From Microbacterium terrae (GTDB taxonomy: Bacteria > Actinomycetota > Actinomycetes > Actinomycetales > Microbacteriaceae), in assembly GCF_017831975.1 (NCBI RefSeq), contig NZ_JAFDSS010000001.1, forward strand, positions 2,170,001 through 2,234,000: DNA of 64,000 nt. The letters run 5' to 3'. This document shows, in pieces, positions 53,790-62,382 of the stretch. The notes beneath the pieces are model-generated. The model saw only the letters and a program-made list of their open reading frames with translations, was not told the DNA's origin and searched no databases. The stretch's first letter is position 1; every line of letters begins with the position of its first letter. The position numbers were made by a program, and so were the translations under genes.

Positions 53790-54626
53790 TCAGTCCAGGA
53801 ACAGCGCACGCAGGCGCTTGGCGGTGAAGACCAGACCGACCGCGATCATCGCCACGTAGTAGAGCACGTGCCAGCCCATCGCGGGCGACAGGATGCCCGT
53901 GGTGAGCCCGCGCACGAGCTCGACGCCGTGCCACAGCGGGAACGCCATGATGATGTGCTGGATCCACTCGGGGTAGACCGTGATCGGGTACAGCGTGGCC
54001 GAGAACAGGAACATCGGCAGCAGCACGAAGTTGATCCAGTCCATCTGCTGGAAGGTCTTCATGTAGCTGGTGACGGCCATGCCGAGGCTCGCGAAGCCGA
54101 AGGCGATCAGCAGCACGGCGGGGATCGCGAGGATCGCCGTCCAGGCGAGGTTGAGCCCGAGCAGCTGCATGATGACCATGAACCCGGTCGCGTAGAGGAG
54201 CCCGCGCAGCATCGCGTAGAGGATCTCGCCGAGGGCCACGTCGAGCGGGCCGAGCGAGGTGGCCAGCATGCCCTCGTAGAGCTTGCCGTAGTTGAGCTTG
54301 AAGAACACGTTCCACGTCGAGTCGTAGATCGCGCCGTTCATCGCCGACGTCGCCAGCAGCGCCGGGGCGATGAACGCGGCGTACGACACCTGCGCACCTC
54401 CCGTGGTCTCGACATCGCCGATCAGCGCGCCGAGCCCGATGCCCATCGAGGCGAGGTAGAAGACGGGCTCGAAGAAGCCCGACAGCACGACGGTCCAGCT
54501 CGACGAGCGCGCCGACAGCAGGCCGCGCTGCACGACGGACTGCGGGTTGCCCGCCCACAGGGCGCGCACGCCGCCGGCTCGGACGGCGACCGCCCCTTCC
54601 GGTCCGTGAGTCTGTCGAAGGGTCAT
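53790..54626 (-). CDS. ABC-2 type exporter permease (third gene of exporter operon)
   Basis: 278 residues with six hydrophobic segments. It follows the DrrB/NodJ pattern: SSWTVVLSGFFEPVFYLASMGIGLG, AALLATSAMNGAIYDSTWNVF and FLLPMFLFSATLYPITVYPEW. The start overlaps the stop of the preceding permease (ATGA). The first 12 codons (MTLRQTHGPEGA) lie within a repeat-like sequence related to that in the FMO gene, so this N-terminus may be a recent addition. With the other permease and the ATPase it forms a heterodimeric drug- or lipid-type exporter. Confidence 0.88.
   Translation of the reverse strand: MTLRQTHGPEGAVAVRAGGVRALWAGNPQSVVQRGLLSARSSSWTVVLSGFFEPVFYLASMGIGLGALIGDVETTGGAQVSYAAFIAPALLATSAMNGAIYDSTWNVFFKLNYGKLYEGMLATSLGPLDVALGEILYAMLRGLLYATGFMVIMQLLGLNLAWTAILAIPAVLLIAFGFASLGMAVTSYMKTFQQMDWINFVLLPMFLFSATLYPITVYPEWIQHIIMAFPLWHGVELVRGLTTGILSPAMGWHVLYYVAMIAVGLVFTAKRLRALFLD
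54593..54624. repeat. Repeat-like sequence forming the start of the ABC-2 permease gene
   Basis: On the gene strand it reads CCCTTCGACAGACTCACGGA, then CCGGAAGGG, with CCCTTC and GAAGGG as inverted ends. It shares 17 of 22 positions with the copy in the FMO gene near 19076. Confidence 0.55.
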
Positions 54627-55522
54627 TCGCCGAGCCTCCGTCCGAAGGTGCGCCGGGCGACGAGGTAGGCGCCGACCGAGAGGAGGAGCAGGTAGCCGAC
54701 GTGCACGACGATCATGATCGGATCGGCTGGCTTGTCGTACGAGGCGATGCGGCCGAGTTCGGTCGCGTGCCACAGCGGCGACACCCAGCCGATCCACTGC
54801 AGCCACAGCGGCAGGGTCGCGAGCGGGTAGAACGTGCCCGAGAAGAGGAACATCGGCATGAAGACGAACCGCTGCACGAGGGCGATCTGGCCCTTGTCTT
54901 CGGTGATCGATGCGGCGTAGGCCATGTACGGGATGCCGAACGCGAGTCCGGCGAGCACGCCGACCGGGATCATCAGCCAGCCGGTCGCGGGCAGCGGCAC
55001 GGCGCCGAAGATCCAGAGGAACCCGTAGTACGCGGCGACGACGAACACGATGCGCGCCGCGGCGCCCGCCACCACGCCTCCGGCGATCTGGCCCGGCGAC
55101 AGCGCCGACGCGCTGAACCCGAAGAAGTACCGACGCCACTTGAAGCCGGCGATGACCGGGTACGAGAACTCCTCGGACGCGACGGAGATCGCCGCGGTCA
55201 TGAGCAGCGCCGGGGCGACGAACACGAGGTAGGAGACCTCGACGCCGCCCTCGACGATCGGCGCGTCGATGAGGGCCGCGAGACCGACCGCGAGACCGAG
55301 GAGGTAGAGGATCGGCTGCCCGAGGGCACCCACGATGATCGTCCACCCGTAGGCGCGCATCGCGCGCACCATGTGCTCGGTGACGTACCAGGTGCCCCAG
55401 AGCCGCGGCTTGCGGCCCCACTCCAGGGCCTCGGCACGCAGCTCGTCGAGCGAGGGCTGCACGCGGGTCGCGGTGGCCGCCGGCTCCGGCGGCTCGCCGA
55501 CGGCGGGAGTCTCGGCACTCAT
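54623..55522 (-). CDS. ABC-2 type exporter permease (second gene of exporter operon)
   Basis: 299 residues. A polar N-terminus of about 55 residues is followed by six membrane segments, including WTIIVGALGQPILYLLGLAVG and FVFMPMFLFSGTFYPLATLP. It is clearly related to the next permease in the operon, so the pair probably arose by duplication. Both ends overlap neighbours by 4 bp. An ATG start. Confidence 0.9.
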   Translation of the reverse strand: MSAETPAVGEPPEPAATATRVQPSLDELRAEALEWGRKPRLWGTWYVTEHMVRAMRAYGWTIIVGALGQPILYLLGLAVGLAALIDAPIVEGGVEVSYLVFVAPALLMTAAISVASEEFSYPVIAGFKWRRYFFGFSASALSPGQIAGGVVAGAAARIVFVVAAYYGFLWIFGAVPLPATGWLMIPVGVLAGLAFGIPYMAYAASITEDKGQIALVQRFVFMPMFLFSGTFYPLATLPLWLQWIGWVSPLWHATELGRIASYDKPADPIMIVVHVGYLLLLSVGAYLVARRTFGRRLGE

Positions 55523-56460
55523 TCGATCAGCGACCTTCCGGTCAGACGCAGGAACACGTCTTCGAGGCTCGAGCGTCGCACGAGGCTCGTGACGGGGGCG
55601 AGCCCGCGGTGCACGACCTCTTCGAGGGCGGCCTCGCCGTTGTGCGCGTAGACGAGAACGCGGTCGGGCAGCACGTCGACGCGATCGCCGATGCCGGCGA
55701 GCTGCGGAGCGACCTGCTCGTTGCGGTCGGACCCGAATCGCACCTCGAGCACCTCGCGGCTCGAGTGCTCGCGGATGAGCGACGCCGGTGTTCCCTCGGC
55801 CATGATGCGACCCTTGTCGACGACGATGAGGCGGTCGCACAGCTGCTCGGCCTCGTCCATGTAGTGCGTGGTGAGCACGAGGGTCGTGCCGCGCTCCTTC
55901 AGCCGGAACAGGCGGTCCCACAGCACGTGGCGGGCCTGCGGGTCGAGCCCGGTCGTCGGCTCGTCGAGCAGCAGGATGCGCGGGTCGTTGATGAGGCCGC
56001 GGGCGATCGTGAGGCGACGCTTCATGCCGCCCGAGAGCTGATCGACCTTGTTCTTCGCCTTGTCTTCGAGCTGCGCGAATGCCAGGAGCTCGTCGGCCTT
56101 CTGACTGCAGACCTTGCCGGGCAGGCCGAAGTAGCGCCCGTAGATGTAGAGGTTCTCGCGCGCGTTGAGCTCGCCGTCGAGGTTGTCCTGCTGCGGCACC
56201 ACGCCGAGCCGCGAGCGGATCTCGGGGCCGTGGCGATCGGGATCGAGCCCGAGGATCGACAGGTCGCCCCCGGTGCGGGTCGACACCGCGCCGATCATCT
56301 TCATGGTCGTGGACTTGCCGGCGCCGTTCGGGCCGAGCAGGCCGAACGACTCCCCGGGGGCCACCTCGAAGGAGAGTCCGTCGACGGCGAGGAAGTCCGC
56401 CTTGCCTTTGACCTTGTAGGCCTTGACGAGGTTGTCGGCTGCGATCACTGGTGAGGGCAC
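55519..56460 (-). CDS. ABC-2 type exporter ATPase (DrrA/NodI-like)
   Basis: 313 residues. Walker A is LLGPNGAGKSTTMKM, the signature is QLSGGMKRRLTIARGL, Walker B is ILLLDEPTTGLDPQ and the switch His is in LVLTTHYMDEAEQ. The C-terminal extension after residue 220 is typical of drug-exporter ATPases such as DrrA. The start is taken as GTG at 56460; another GTG at 56448 is possible. It is the first gene of a three-gene exporter operon and is divergent from the ClC channel gene by about 95 bp. The substrate is not indicated. Confidence 0.9.
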   Translation of the reverse strand: MPSPVIAADNLVKAYKVKGKADFLAVDGLSFEVAPGESFGLLGPNGAGKSTTMKMIGAVSTRTGGDLSILGLDPDRHGPEIRSRLGVVPQQDNLDGELNARENLYIYGRYFGLPGKVCSQKADELLAFAQLEDKAKNKVDQLSGGMKRRLTIARGLINDPRILLLDEPTTGLDPQARHVLWDRLFRLKERGTTLVLTTHYMDEAEQLCDRLIVVDKGRIMAEGTPASLIREHSSREVLEVRFGSDRNEQVAPQLAGIGDRVDVLPDRVLVYAHNGEAALEEVVHRGLAPVTSLVRRSSLEDVFLRLTGRSLIE

Positions 56461-56556
56461 CGCACCACTGTAATCGGGGTCGCCGACACGGCGGCATCCG
56501 CCTCCCCTATCCTGGCGACGGCGGCCCGGATCCCCGGCCGCAGAATCGGGGGCGCC

Positions 56557-57939
56557 ATGAGCGACGACACACACAGCGGCCGGTCGACGCCGGAGGCAGA
56601 GGGCCGCGCAGACAGCGTCGCGCCCGCGCCGCCCTCGACCACGCGGAGGCTGCTGCTGCTCGCGGTGCCCGCTCTGCTCGTAGGCATCGGCAGCGCTCTG
56701 AGCCTGGTGCTGCTCGACGTGATCGCCGACGGGCTCGATTCGCTGCTCTGGGACGTGATCCCCGACGCCGGCGGATTCGACTCGTACACCGACTGGTGGG
56801 TGATCGCGGTGCTCACCCTGGCGGGCTTGGCCACGGGCCTCATCATCCGCTTCGTTCCCGGCCACGCCGGTCCCGATCCCGCGACCGAGTCGTTCTTCCC
56901 GCACCCGGAGCGGCTGTCGACGCTGCCCGGGCTCGCGCTCGCGGCCGTCATCACCCTGGCCACGGGCGTGAGCCTCGGCCCCGAGGGCCCGATCATCACG
57001 ATCAACGTCGCCCTCGCCGCCTGGGTCTTCTCGAAGCTGCTGCCCGCCGTGCCCGTGCCCGTCGTGGTGCTCATGGTCGTCACCGGCACATTCGGGGCGC
57101 TGTTCGGCTCCCCCGTCGGCGCGGCGCTGCTCGCCACGACCGTCGCCGCGACCACGGCGTCGAAGGAGCTGCTCTGGGACCGGCTGTTCCTCCCGCTCGC
57201 CTCGGCGGCGTCGGGGTCGCTCGTGATGATGCTGATCTCGGGCCATTCGCTCTCGATCACCCTCCCCGCGTACGAGCCCGACGTGCTGCTCGACCTCGGC
57301 ATCGCGCTGGCCGTGTGCGCGGTGGGCATCGCCGTCGGAGTGGTGGCACTCTGGGCGTTCCCGCACCTGCACCGCATCTTCCACCGGTGGCGCAACCCCA
57401 TCCTCCCGCTCACCGTCGCCGGACTCCTCCTCGGGGTGCTCGGCGCCATCGGCGGAGAGATCACGATGTTCAAGGGGCTCCAGCAGATGCAGCAGCTCGC
57501 CGGCGATGTCGACGATCTGAGCTCGTGGCAGCTCGCCGCGATCGTCGCGATCAAGACCGCCGCCCTCCTCATCGCCGGGGCCGCCGGGTTCCGAGGCGGC
57601 CGGGTCTTCCCGACCGTTTTCATCGGGGCGGCGATCGGCATGCTCGTGTACGCGATATTCCCCGGCGTCCCCCTCCCGATCGCCGTCGCCGCCGGCGTGC
57701 TCGGCATCTGCCTGGTGGTCGTCCGCGACGGCTGGCTGTCGCTGTTCATCGCGGCGGTGGTCGCGGGCGACCCGACCATCCTGCCCATCCTGTGCATGGT
57801 CGTCCTCCCCGGCTGGCTCGTCGTCGCGCGCCTCCGCGAGATGCGCATCACCGTTCCCACCGCCTCCACCGCGACCGCCCCCGTCGTCGCCGCTCCCGAC
57901 GTCCCCGCTGCCGACCCGAGCGACGGCCGGCCGGCCTGA
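56557..57939 (+). CDS. ClC-type chloride/ion channel family protein
   Basis: 460 residues with about 10-12 hydrophobic segments. ClC hallmarks are VSLGPEGPIITINVAL (the GxEGP selectivity motif), GALFGSPVGAALLA and GFRGGRVFPTVFIGA (the GxFxP-type motif). Whether it is a channel or a proton antiporter depends on the gating and proton glutamates: the GPEGP glutamate is present, while the inner one is not obvious. The N-terminal 30 and C-terminal 35 residues are polar. It stands alone between the ABC-2 operon and the HTH regulator. Confidence 0.87.
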   Translation: MSDDTHSGRSTPEAEGRADSVAPAPPSTTRRLLLLAVPALLVGIGSALSLVLLDVIADGLDSLLWDVIPDAGGFDSYTDWWVIAVLTLAGLATGLIIRFVPGHAGPDPATESFFPHPERLSTLPGLALAAVITLATGVSLGPEGPIITINVALAAWVFSKLLPAVPVPVVVLMVVTGTFGALFGSPVGAALLATTVAATTASKELLWDRLFLPLASAASGSLVMMLISGHSLSITLPAYEPDVLLDLGIALAVCAVGIAVGVVALWAFPHLHRIFHRWRNPILPLTVAGLLLGVLGAIGGEITMFKGLQQMQQLAGDVDDLSSWQLAAIVAIKTAALLIAGAAGFRGGRVFPTVFIGAAIGMLVYAIFPGVPLPIAVAAGVLGICLVVVRDGWLSLFIAAVVAGDPTILPILCMVVLPGWLVVARLREMRITVPTASTATAPVVAAPDVPAADPSDGRPA

Positions 57940-57982
57940 GCGCGCCGCCCGGCGGGCTCAGGCGAGCGTCGCGCACAGCCTC

Positions 57983-58047
57983 GTCAACCCAGGTTGACGC
58001 CTCGCGACTCGTCAACTACGGTTGACAGCGCGTCAACGCAGGTTGAC
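57983..58047. promoter_or_regulatory. Three copies of the operator GTCAAC-N4-GTTGAC
   Basis: The 16-bp inverted repeat occurs at 57983-57998, 58011-58026 and 58032-58047, with spacers CCAG, TACG and GCAG and centre distances of 28 and 21 bp. Site 1 overlaps the -35, site 2 the -10 and site 3 the region after the transcription start of the adjacent promoter. This strongly suggests cooperative repression, most likely by the 71-residue HTH protein encoded just downstream. Confidence 0.85.
57994..58022 (+). promoter_or_regulatory. Promoter of the HTH-ABC exporter operon
   Basis: TTGACG (57994-57999) and TACGGT (58017-58022) are separated by exactly 17 bp. Transcription would start near 58029, between operator sites 2 and 3, giving a leader of about 63 nt before the GTG. 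Confidence 0.7.
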
Positions 58048-58091
58048 GCATCCGCGGTCCTGCTGACGCGGCATCCGTCGAAGGGAGATCC

Positions 58092-58307
58092 GTGAGCGGC
58101 GACGACATCCGCACACTCATCGGCAGTGCGCCCGAGCGCGAGCCGATCGCCGAGCTCCACCGCCTCGCGGACGTGCGCCGCGAACTCGCCCGCTCCGAAG
58201 AGGTGCAGGTGCGCAAGGCCCGCAACCTGGGCTATTCCTGGCAGGCGATCGCCGCGGCCCTCGGAGTGTCCCGGCAGGCCGTCCACAAGAAGTACGGTCG
58301 TAGATGA
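58092..58307 (+). CDS. Small HTH transcriptional regulator
   Basis: 71 residues, almost half of which form the C-terminal HTH SWQAIAAALGVSRQAVHKKYG. The N-terminal part (EPIAELHRLADVRRELARSEE) is predicted helical and probably dimerises. GAAGGGAGAT precedes the GTG start. Proteins of this kind occur in actinobacteria alone or fused to Clp-N domains. It is the first gene after the triple operator, so autoregulation is likely. The following ABC exporter gene starts within or just after its stop codon, so the two are probably a regulator-effector pair. The signal sensed is unknown. Confidence 0.82.
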   Translation: MSGDDIRTLIGSAPEREPIAELHRLADVRRELARSEEVQVRKARNLGYSWQAIAAALGVSRQAVHKKYGRR

Positions 58308-58333
58308 CCCCCCTGAACGAACGAGGTACACCC

Positions 58334-60283
58334 ATGCCCTCCGCCGACATCGACGAAGCCCCCACCGCGACGGCGACGCCCACCCCGCGTGGCCGCGCAG
58401 CGCGCCGCGCCAAGAACGACGGCCCACGCGCGACCTTCAGCCAGCTCCTGCCGTTCCTCTTCGAGCACAAGGGCACGCTCACGATCGTCGTGGTGCTCAG
58501 CATCCTGAGCGCAGGCGCCTCGCTCGTGCAGCCCCTGCTGGTCGGCCAGGTGATCACCCGCGTGCAGGACAACCTCGACCTCGGCATCCTCATCTGGGCG
58601 CTCGTCGGCTTCGTGGTGCTCGCCTCGGTCATCTCGGGCTGGCAGCACTACCTGCTCCAGCGCACCGGCACGGCGGTCGTCTACTCGAGCCGCCGCAAGC
58701 TCATCGCCCGCATCCTGCACCTGCCGATCAGCGAATTCGACGCGCGGCGCACGGGCGACCTCGTCTCGCGCGTCGGCAGCGACACCACCCTGCTCTACGC
58801 CGCCCTCACGCAGGGGCTCGCGGACTCGATCGGCAACGCGCTGCTGTTCGTCGGCGCCCTCGTCGCGATGGCGATCATCGACCCGCTCCTCCTCGGCATC
58901 ATCGTGGTCGTGATCGGCGTCTCCGTCGTCGGCGTCACCGTGCTGAGCGGCCGCATCCGCACGGCCTCGACCGAGCAGCAGGAGAAGGTCGGCGAACTCG
59001 CCTCGGGCGTCGAGCGCGCGGTGGGCTCGATCCGCACGGTGCGCGCGTCGGGCGCGACAGGGCGCGAGATCGACTCGGTCACCGCGCAGGCCACCGCCGC
59101 CTACGGCGTGGGCGTGCGCATCGCCAAGGTCTCGGCGCTCGTGGTGCCGATCGCGGGCATCGCCCTCCAGGTCTCGCTCCTCGTCGTGATCGGCCTCGGC
59201 GGCTTCCGGGTGGCCAGCGGCGCCCTCGAGATCGCGAGCCTCGTCACCTTCATCATGTTCCTGTTCATGCTGATCGCGCCCCTCGGGTCGTTCTTCGGCG
59301 CGATCACCTCGGTCAATCAGGCGCTCGGCGCGCTCGGCCGCATCCAGGAGGTCTTCGACCTGCCCACCGAGGACGCACGCGACGACGAGATCGCCGCAGG
59401 CGTCGCGAGCGGCGGCCGCAGCGCGGACGCACCCGCCATCGAGTTCCGCGACGTGCGGTTCGCGTACCCCGAGAACGTCATCGAGGCGCGCCGCAAGGCC
59501 GAGGACGAGGCGCGCGCCGTGCTCGAGAGCGCCCACGTCGGCACGTCTGCCCTGTCGATCGTCGACGCGCAGACGGATGCCGCGGCAGACGCCCCCGCCG
59601 ACGGCGAGGTGCTGCGCGGGGTGTCGTTCGCCGTGCCCCGCGGCACGCGCGTCGCGCTCGTCGGGCCGTCGGGTGCGGGAAAGAGCACGACGCTCGCGCT
59701 CATCGAACGCTTCTACGACCCGACCGGCGGCGCGATCCTCGTCGGCGGCGAGGACGCCCGGGCTCTCGACCGCGACGCGCTGCGCGCGCAGCTCGGCTAC
59801 GTGGAGCAGGATGCCCCGACCCTCGCCGGCACCATCGGCGACAATCTGCGGCTCGCCTCGCCCGACGCGACCGACGCCGAGTGCGAGCGCGTGCTGCGCG
59901 CCGTCAACCTGGGCGAGGTGCTCGACCGCAACCCGCTCGGGCTCGACGCGCCCGTCGGCGAGAGCGGCATCATGCTCTCGGGCGGCGAGCGTCAGCGCCT
60001 GGCGATCGCCCGCGCGCTGCTGGCCGCTCCCCCGATCCTGCTCCTCGACGAGTCGACGTCCTCGCTCGACGGCCTCAACGAGCAGCGCATGCGCGAGGCG
60101 ATCGACGCCGTCGCCGCCGGCCGCACGCTGATCGTCATCGCCCACCGCCTGTCGACCGTGGTCGACAGCGACCTCATCGTGGTGATGGACCACGGCCGCG
60201 TGGTCGGCCAGGGGACGCACTCCGAGCTCGTCGCGTCGACGCCGCTGTACCGCGACCTCGCGAAGCACCAGCTGCTGGTCTGA
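58334..60283 (+). CDS. ABC exporter half-transporter (fused membrane and ATPase domains)
   Basis: 649 residues. The first 50 are polar, then six membrane helices (about 55-340), then the nucleotide-binding domain. The ATPase has an A-loop in VRFAYP (about 376), Walker A GPSGAGKSTTLAL (about 446), signature MLSGGERQRLAIARALL, Walker B ILLLDESTSSLD and the H-loop IVIAHRL. Between the A-loop and the conserved VLRGVSF there is an insertion of about 45 Ala/Glu/Asp-rich residues (380-425), unusual for the family. The start at 58334 is favoured by CGAGG 7 nt upstream; an ATG at 58304 overlapping the regulator stop is the alternative and would add 10 residues. It probably works as a homodimeric exporter of a toxic compound. 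Confidence 0.9.
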   Translation: MPSADIDEAPTATATPTPRGRAARRAKNDGPRATFSQLLPFLFEHKGTLTIVVVLSILSAGASLVQPLLVGQVITRVQDNLDLGILIWALVGFVVLASVISGWQHYLLQRTGTAVVYSSRRKLIARILHLPISEFDARRTGDLVSRVGSDTTLLYAALTQGLADSIGNALLFVGALVAMAIIDPLLLGIIVVVIGVSVVGVTVLSGRIRTASTEQQEKVGELASGVERAVGSIRTVRASGATGREIDSVTAQATAAYGVGVRIAKVSALVVPIAGIALQVSLLVVIGLGGFRVASGALEIASLVTFIMFLFMLIAPLGSFFGAITSVNQALGALGRIQEVFDLPTEDARDDEIAAGVASGGRSADAPAIEFRDVRFAYPENVIEARRKAEDEARAVLESAHVGTSALSIVDAQTDAAADAPADGEVLRGVSFAVPRGTRVALVGPSGAGKSTTLALIERFYDPTGGAILVGGEDARALDRDALRAQLGYVEQDAPTLAGTIGDNLRLASPDATDAECERVLRAVNLGEVLDRNPLGLDAPVGESGIMLSGGERQRLAIARALLAAPPILLLDESTSSLDGLNEQRMREAIDAVAAGRTLIVIAHRLSTVVDSDLIVVMDHGRVVGQGTHSELVASTPLYRDLAKHQLLV

Positions 60284-60317
60284 ACGCCGACGCGAGGCGC
60301 GTCGCGGAGTCGACGCA

Positions 60318-60359
60318 CGGATGCCCCGACCCGGCGCACAGCCCGGGTCGGGGCATCCG
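60318..60359. terminator. Bidirectional terminator with 17-bp perfect stem
   Basis: CGGATGCCCCGACCCGG (60318-60334) pairs completely with 60343-60359 over an 8-nt loop. It lies between the convergent ABC exporter and pckG genes and again contains GGATGCC/GGCATCC. Confidence 0.8.
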
Positions 60360-60379
60360 CTCCCCTCAGCGAGTGGAGG

Positions 60380-62260
60380 TCAGGCGCGCTGCAGGCGGTA
60401 GCGCAGGGCGGCGAGCTCGGCCCAGAGCGGTGCCGGGACACGCCCGTCGAAGGTGCGGTAGAACTCCTCGGTGAGATCCGCCTCGTGCAGCCACATCTTC
60501 GGGTCGATCGCGAACAGCGCGTCGAGGTCGGCCTGGGGCACCTCGATGCCGTCGAGGTCGATGTCTTCGGTGCGGGGCAGGCGTCCGATCGGGCTGTCGA
60601 CGGCGCCGACCTCACCGTCGATGCGACGGATGATCCAGTCGATCACGCGGGCGTTGTCGCCGAAGCCGGGCCACAGGAACCGGCCGTCGTCTCCCTTGCG
60701 GAACCAGTTGACCTGGAAGATGCGCGGCGCCCGGTCGAAGCGCAGCTTCTGACCGACCTTCAGCCAGTGGCCGAAGTAGTCGGCCATGTTGTAGCCGCAG
60801 AACGGGAGCATCGCGAACGGGTCGCGACGCAGCTCGCCCACGGTGCCCTCCGCCGCAGCGGTGCGCTCCGACGAGATGTTCGAGCCCATGAAGACGCCGT
60901 GGGTCCAGTCCGTCGCCTCGACGACGAGAGGAACGTTGGTGGCACGGCGACCGCCGAAGAGGATCGCGTCGAGCGGCACGCCCTCCGGTGCGTCCCAATC
61001 CGGGGCGATCTGCGGGCACTGGGCGGCGGCGACCGTGAAACGCGAGTTCGGATGCGCGGCGGGCCGGCCCGAGGCGGGCGTCCAGGGCTTGCCCTCCCAG
61101 TCGATGAGCTCGGCGGGCGCCTCGTCGGTGAGCCCCTCCCACCACACGTCACCGTCGGGGCGCAGCGCCACGTTCGTGAAGATCGTGTTGCCCCACAGGG
61201 TCTCGACCGCGGTGACATTGGTGGCCTCGCCCGTGCCGGGCGCGACGCCGAAGAATCCGGCCTCGGGGTTGATCGCCCAGAGGCGTCCGTCTTCACCGGG
61301 ACGCAGCCACGCGATGTCGTCGCCGAGGGTCTCGACACGCCAGCCCGGGATCGTCGGACGCAGCATCGCGAGGTTGGTCTTGCCGCACGCCGACGGGAAC
61401 GCGGCTGCGACGTGGTACTGACGGCCGGCCGGGTCGATCACGCGGATGAGCAGCATGTGCTCGGCGAGCCAGCCCTCGTCGCGCCCGATCACCGAGGCGA
61501 TGCGCAGGGCGAAGCACTTCTTGGCGAGGATCGCGTTTCCGCCGTATCCCGAGCCGTACGACCACACCTCGAGGGTGTCGGGGAAGTGAACGATGTACTT
61601 CTCGTCGTTGCACGGCCACGCGGCATCCGTCTCGCCCGGCTGCAGCGGCGCGCCCACCGAGTGCACCGTCTTCACCCACGGCGCACCGCCGGCGATCTCG
61701 CGCAGCACCGCGGTGCCGACGCGCGTCATGATCCCGATCGAGGTGACCGCGTACGCGCTGTCGGTGACCTGCACGCCGATGTGCGAGAGCGGGCCGCCGA
61801 CGGCGCCCATCGAGAAGGGCACGACGTACATCGTGCGCCCGCGCATCGAGCCCTCGAACAGCGGCGTGATCGTGGCGCGGATCTCGTCGGGCGCCGCCCA
61901 GTTGTTGGTGGGTCCGGCGTCTTCCTCACGCTCCGACGCGATGAAGGTGCGTCCTTCGGTGCGGGCGACGTCGCTCGGGTGCGACCGTGCGAGGTACGAG
62001 CCCGGACGCCACTCGGGGTTGAGCTTGATGAGCTTCCCCTCGTCGACCATGCCGCGCAGCAGCGCCTCGTTCTCGGAGCGCGACCCGTCGACCCAGTGCA
62101 CGCGGTCGGGCTGGGTGAGTGCCGCGATCTCGTCGACCCAGGCGGTGAGAGCGGCCATGCCCTCACCCTGGATCGCCGGCAGCGTTCCGTACGCGCTCGC
62201 GACGGTGGTGCGGGCTGCGCCGGAGTCGGCGGGGCGGGTGAAGATGTCGGCAAGGGCCAT
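60380..62260 (-). CDS. pckG: Phosphoenolpyruvate carboxykinase (GTP)
   Basis: 626 residues. Interconverts oxaloacetate and PEP with GTP/GDP, the first committed step of gluconeogenesis. Motifs include [14 protein letters not shown] at the N-terminus, the P-loop [15 protein letters not shown] with the hyper-reactive Cys of GTP-type enzymes, and [16 protein letters not shown]. Length is normal. AGAGGAG precedes the ATG. It is divergent from the RamB-like regulator gene by about 120 bp, which suggests control by acetate or carbon status. Confidence 0.97.
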   Translation of the reverse strand: MALADIFTRPADSGAARTTVASAYGTLPAIQGEGMAALTAWVDEIAALTQPDRVHWVDGSRSENEALLRGMVDEGKLIKLNPEWRPGSYLARSHPSDVARTEGRTFIASEREEDAGPTNNWAAPDEIRATITPLFEGSMRGRTMYVVPFSMGAVGGPLSHIGVQVTDSAYAVTSIGIMTRVGTAVLREIAGGAPWVKTVHSVGAPLQPGETDAAWPCNDEKYIVHFPDTLEVWSYGSGYGGNAILAKKCFALRIASVIGRDEGWLAEHMLLIRVIDPAGRQYHVAAAFPSACGKTNLAMLRPTIPGWRVETLGDDIAWLRPGEDGRLWAINPEAGFFGVAPGTGEATNVTAVETLWGNTIFTNVALRPDGDVWWEGLTDEAPAELIDWEGKPWTPASGRPAAHPNSRFTVAAAQCPQIAPDWDAPEGVPLDAILFGGRRATNVPLVVEATDWTHGVFMGSNISSERTAAAEGTVGELRRDPFAMLPFCGYNMADYFGHWLKVGQKLRFDRAPRIFQVNWFRKGDDGRFLWPGFGDNARVIDWIIRRIDGEVGAVDSPIGRLPRTEDIDLDGIEVPQADLDALFAIDPKMWLHEADLTEEFYRTFDGRVPAPLWAELAALRYRLQRA

Positions 62261-62370
62261 GGTGTCGCTCCTCTGCGTTCACGGATGATGCGGGTGGTCT
62301 TGTTCCACCATGCGACGCGGATGCTGTCTCTTTCAGTGAAATCTGGTCGTAAGACTTGCGATTCTTTCGC

Positions 62371-62376
62371 TAGCAT
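62371..62376 (+). promoter_or_regulatory. -10 hexamer TAGCAT of the ramB-like gene
   Basis: TAGCAT is followed by 6 nt and the ATG at 62383, so the mRNA is probably leaderless. TTGCGATTCTTTCGC just upstream is AT-richer than average and may be a regulator site. Confidence 0.45.
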
Positions 62377-62382
62377 CAAGGA

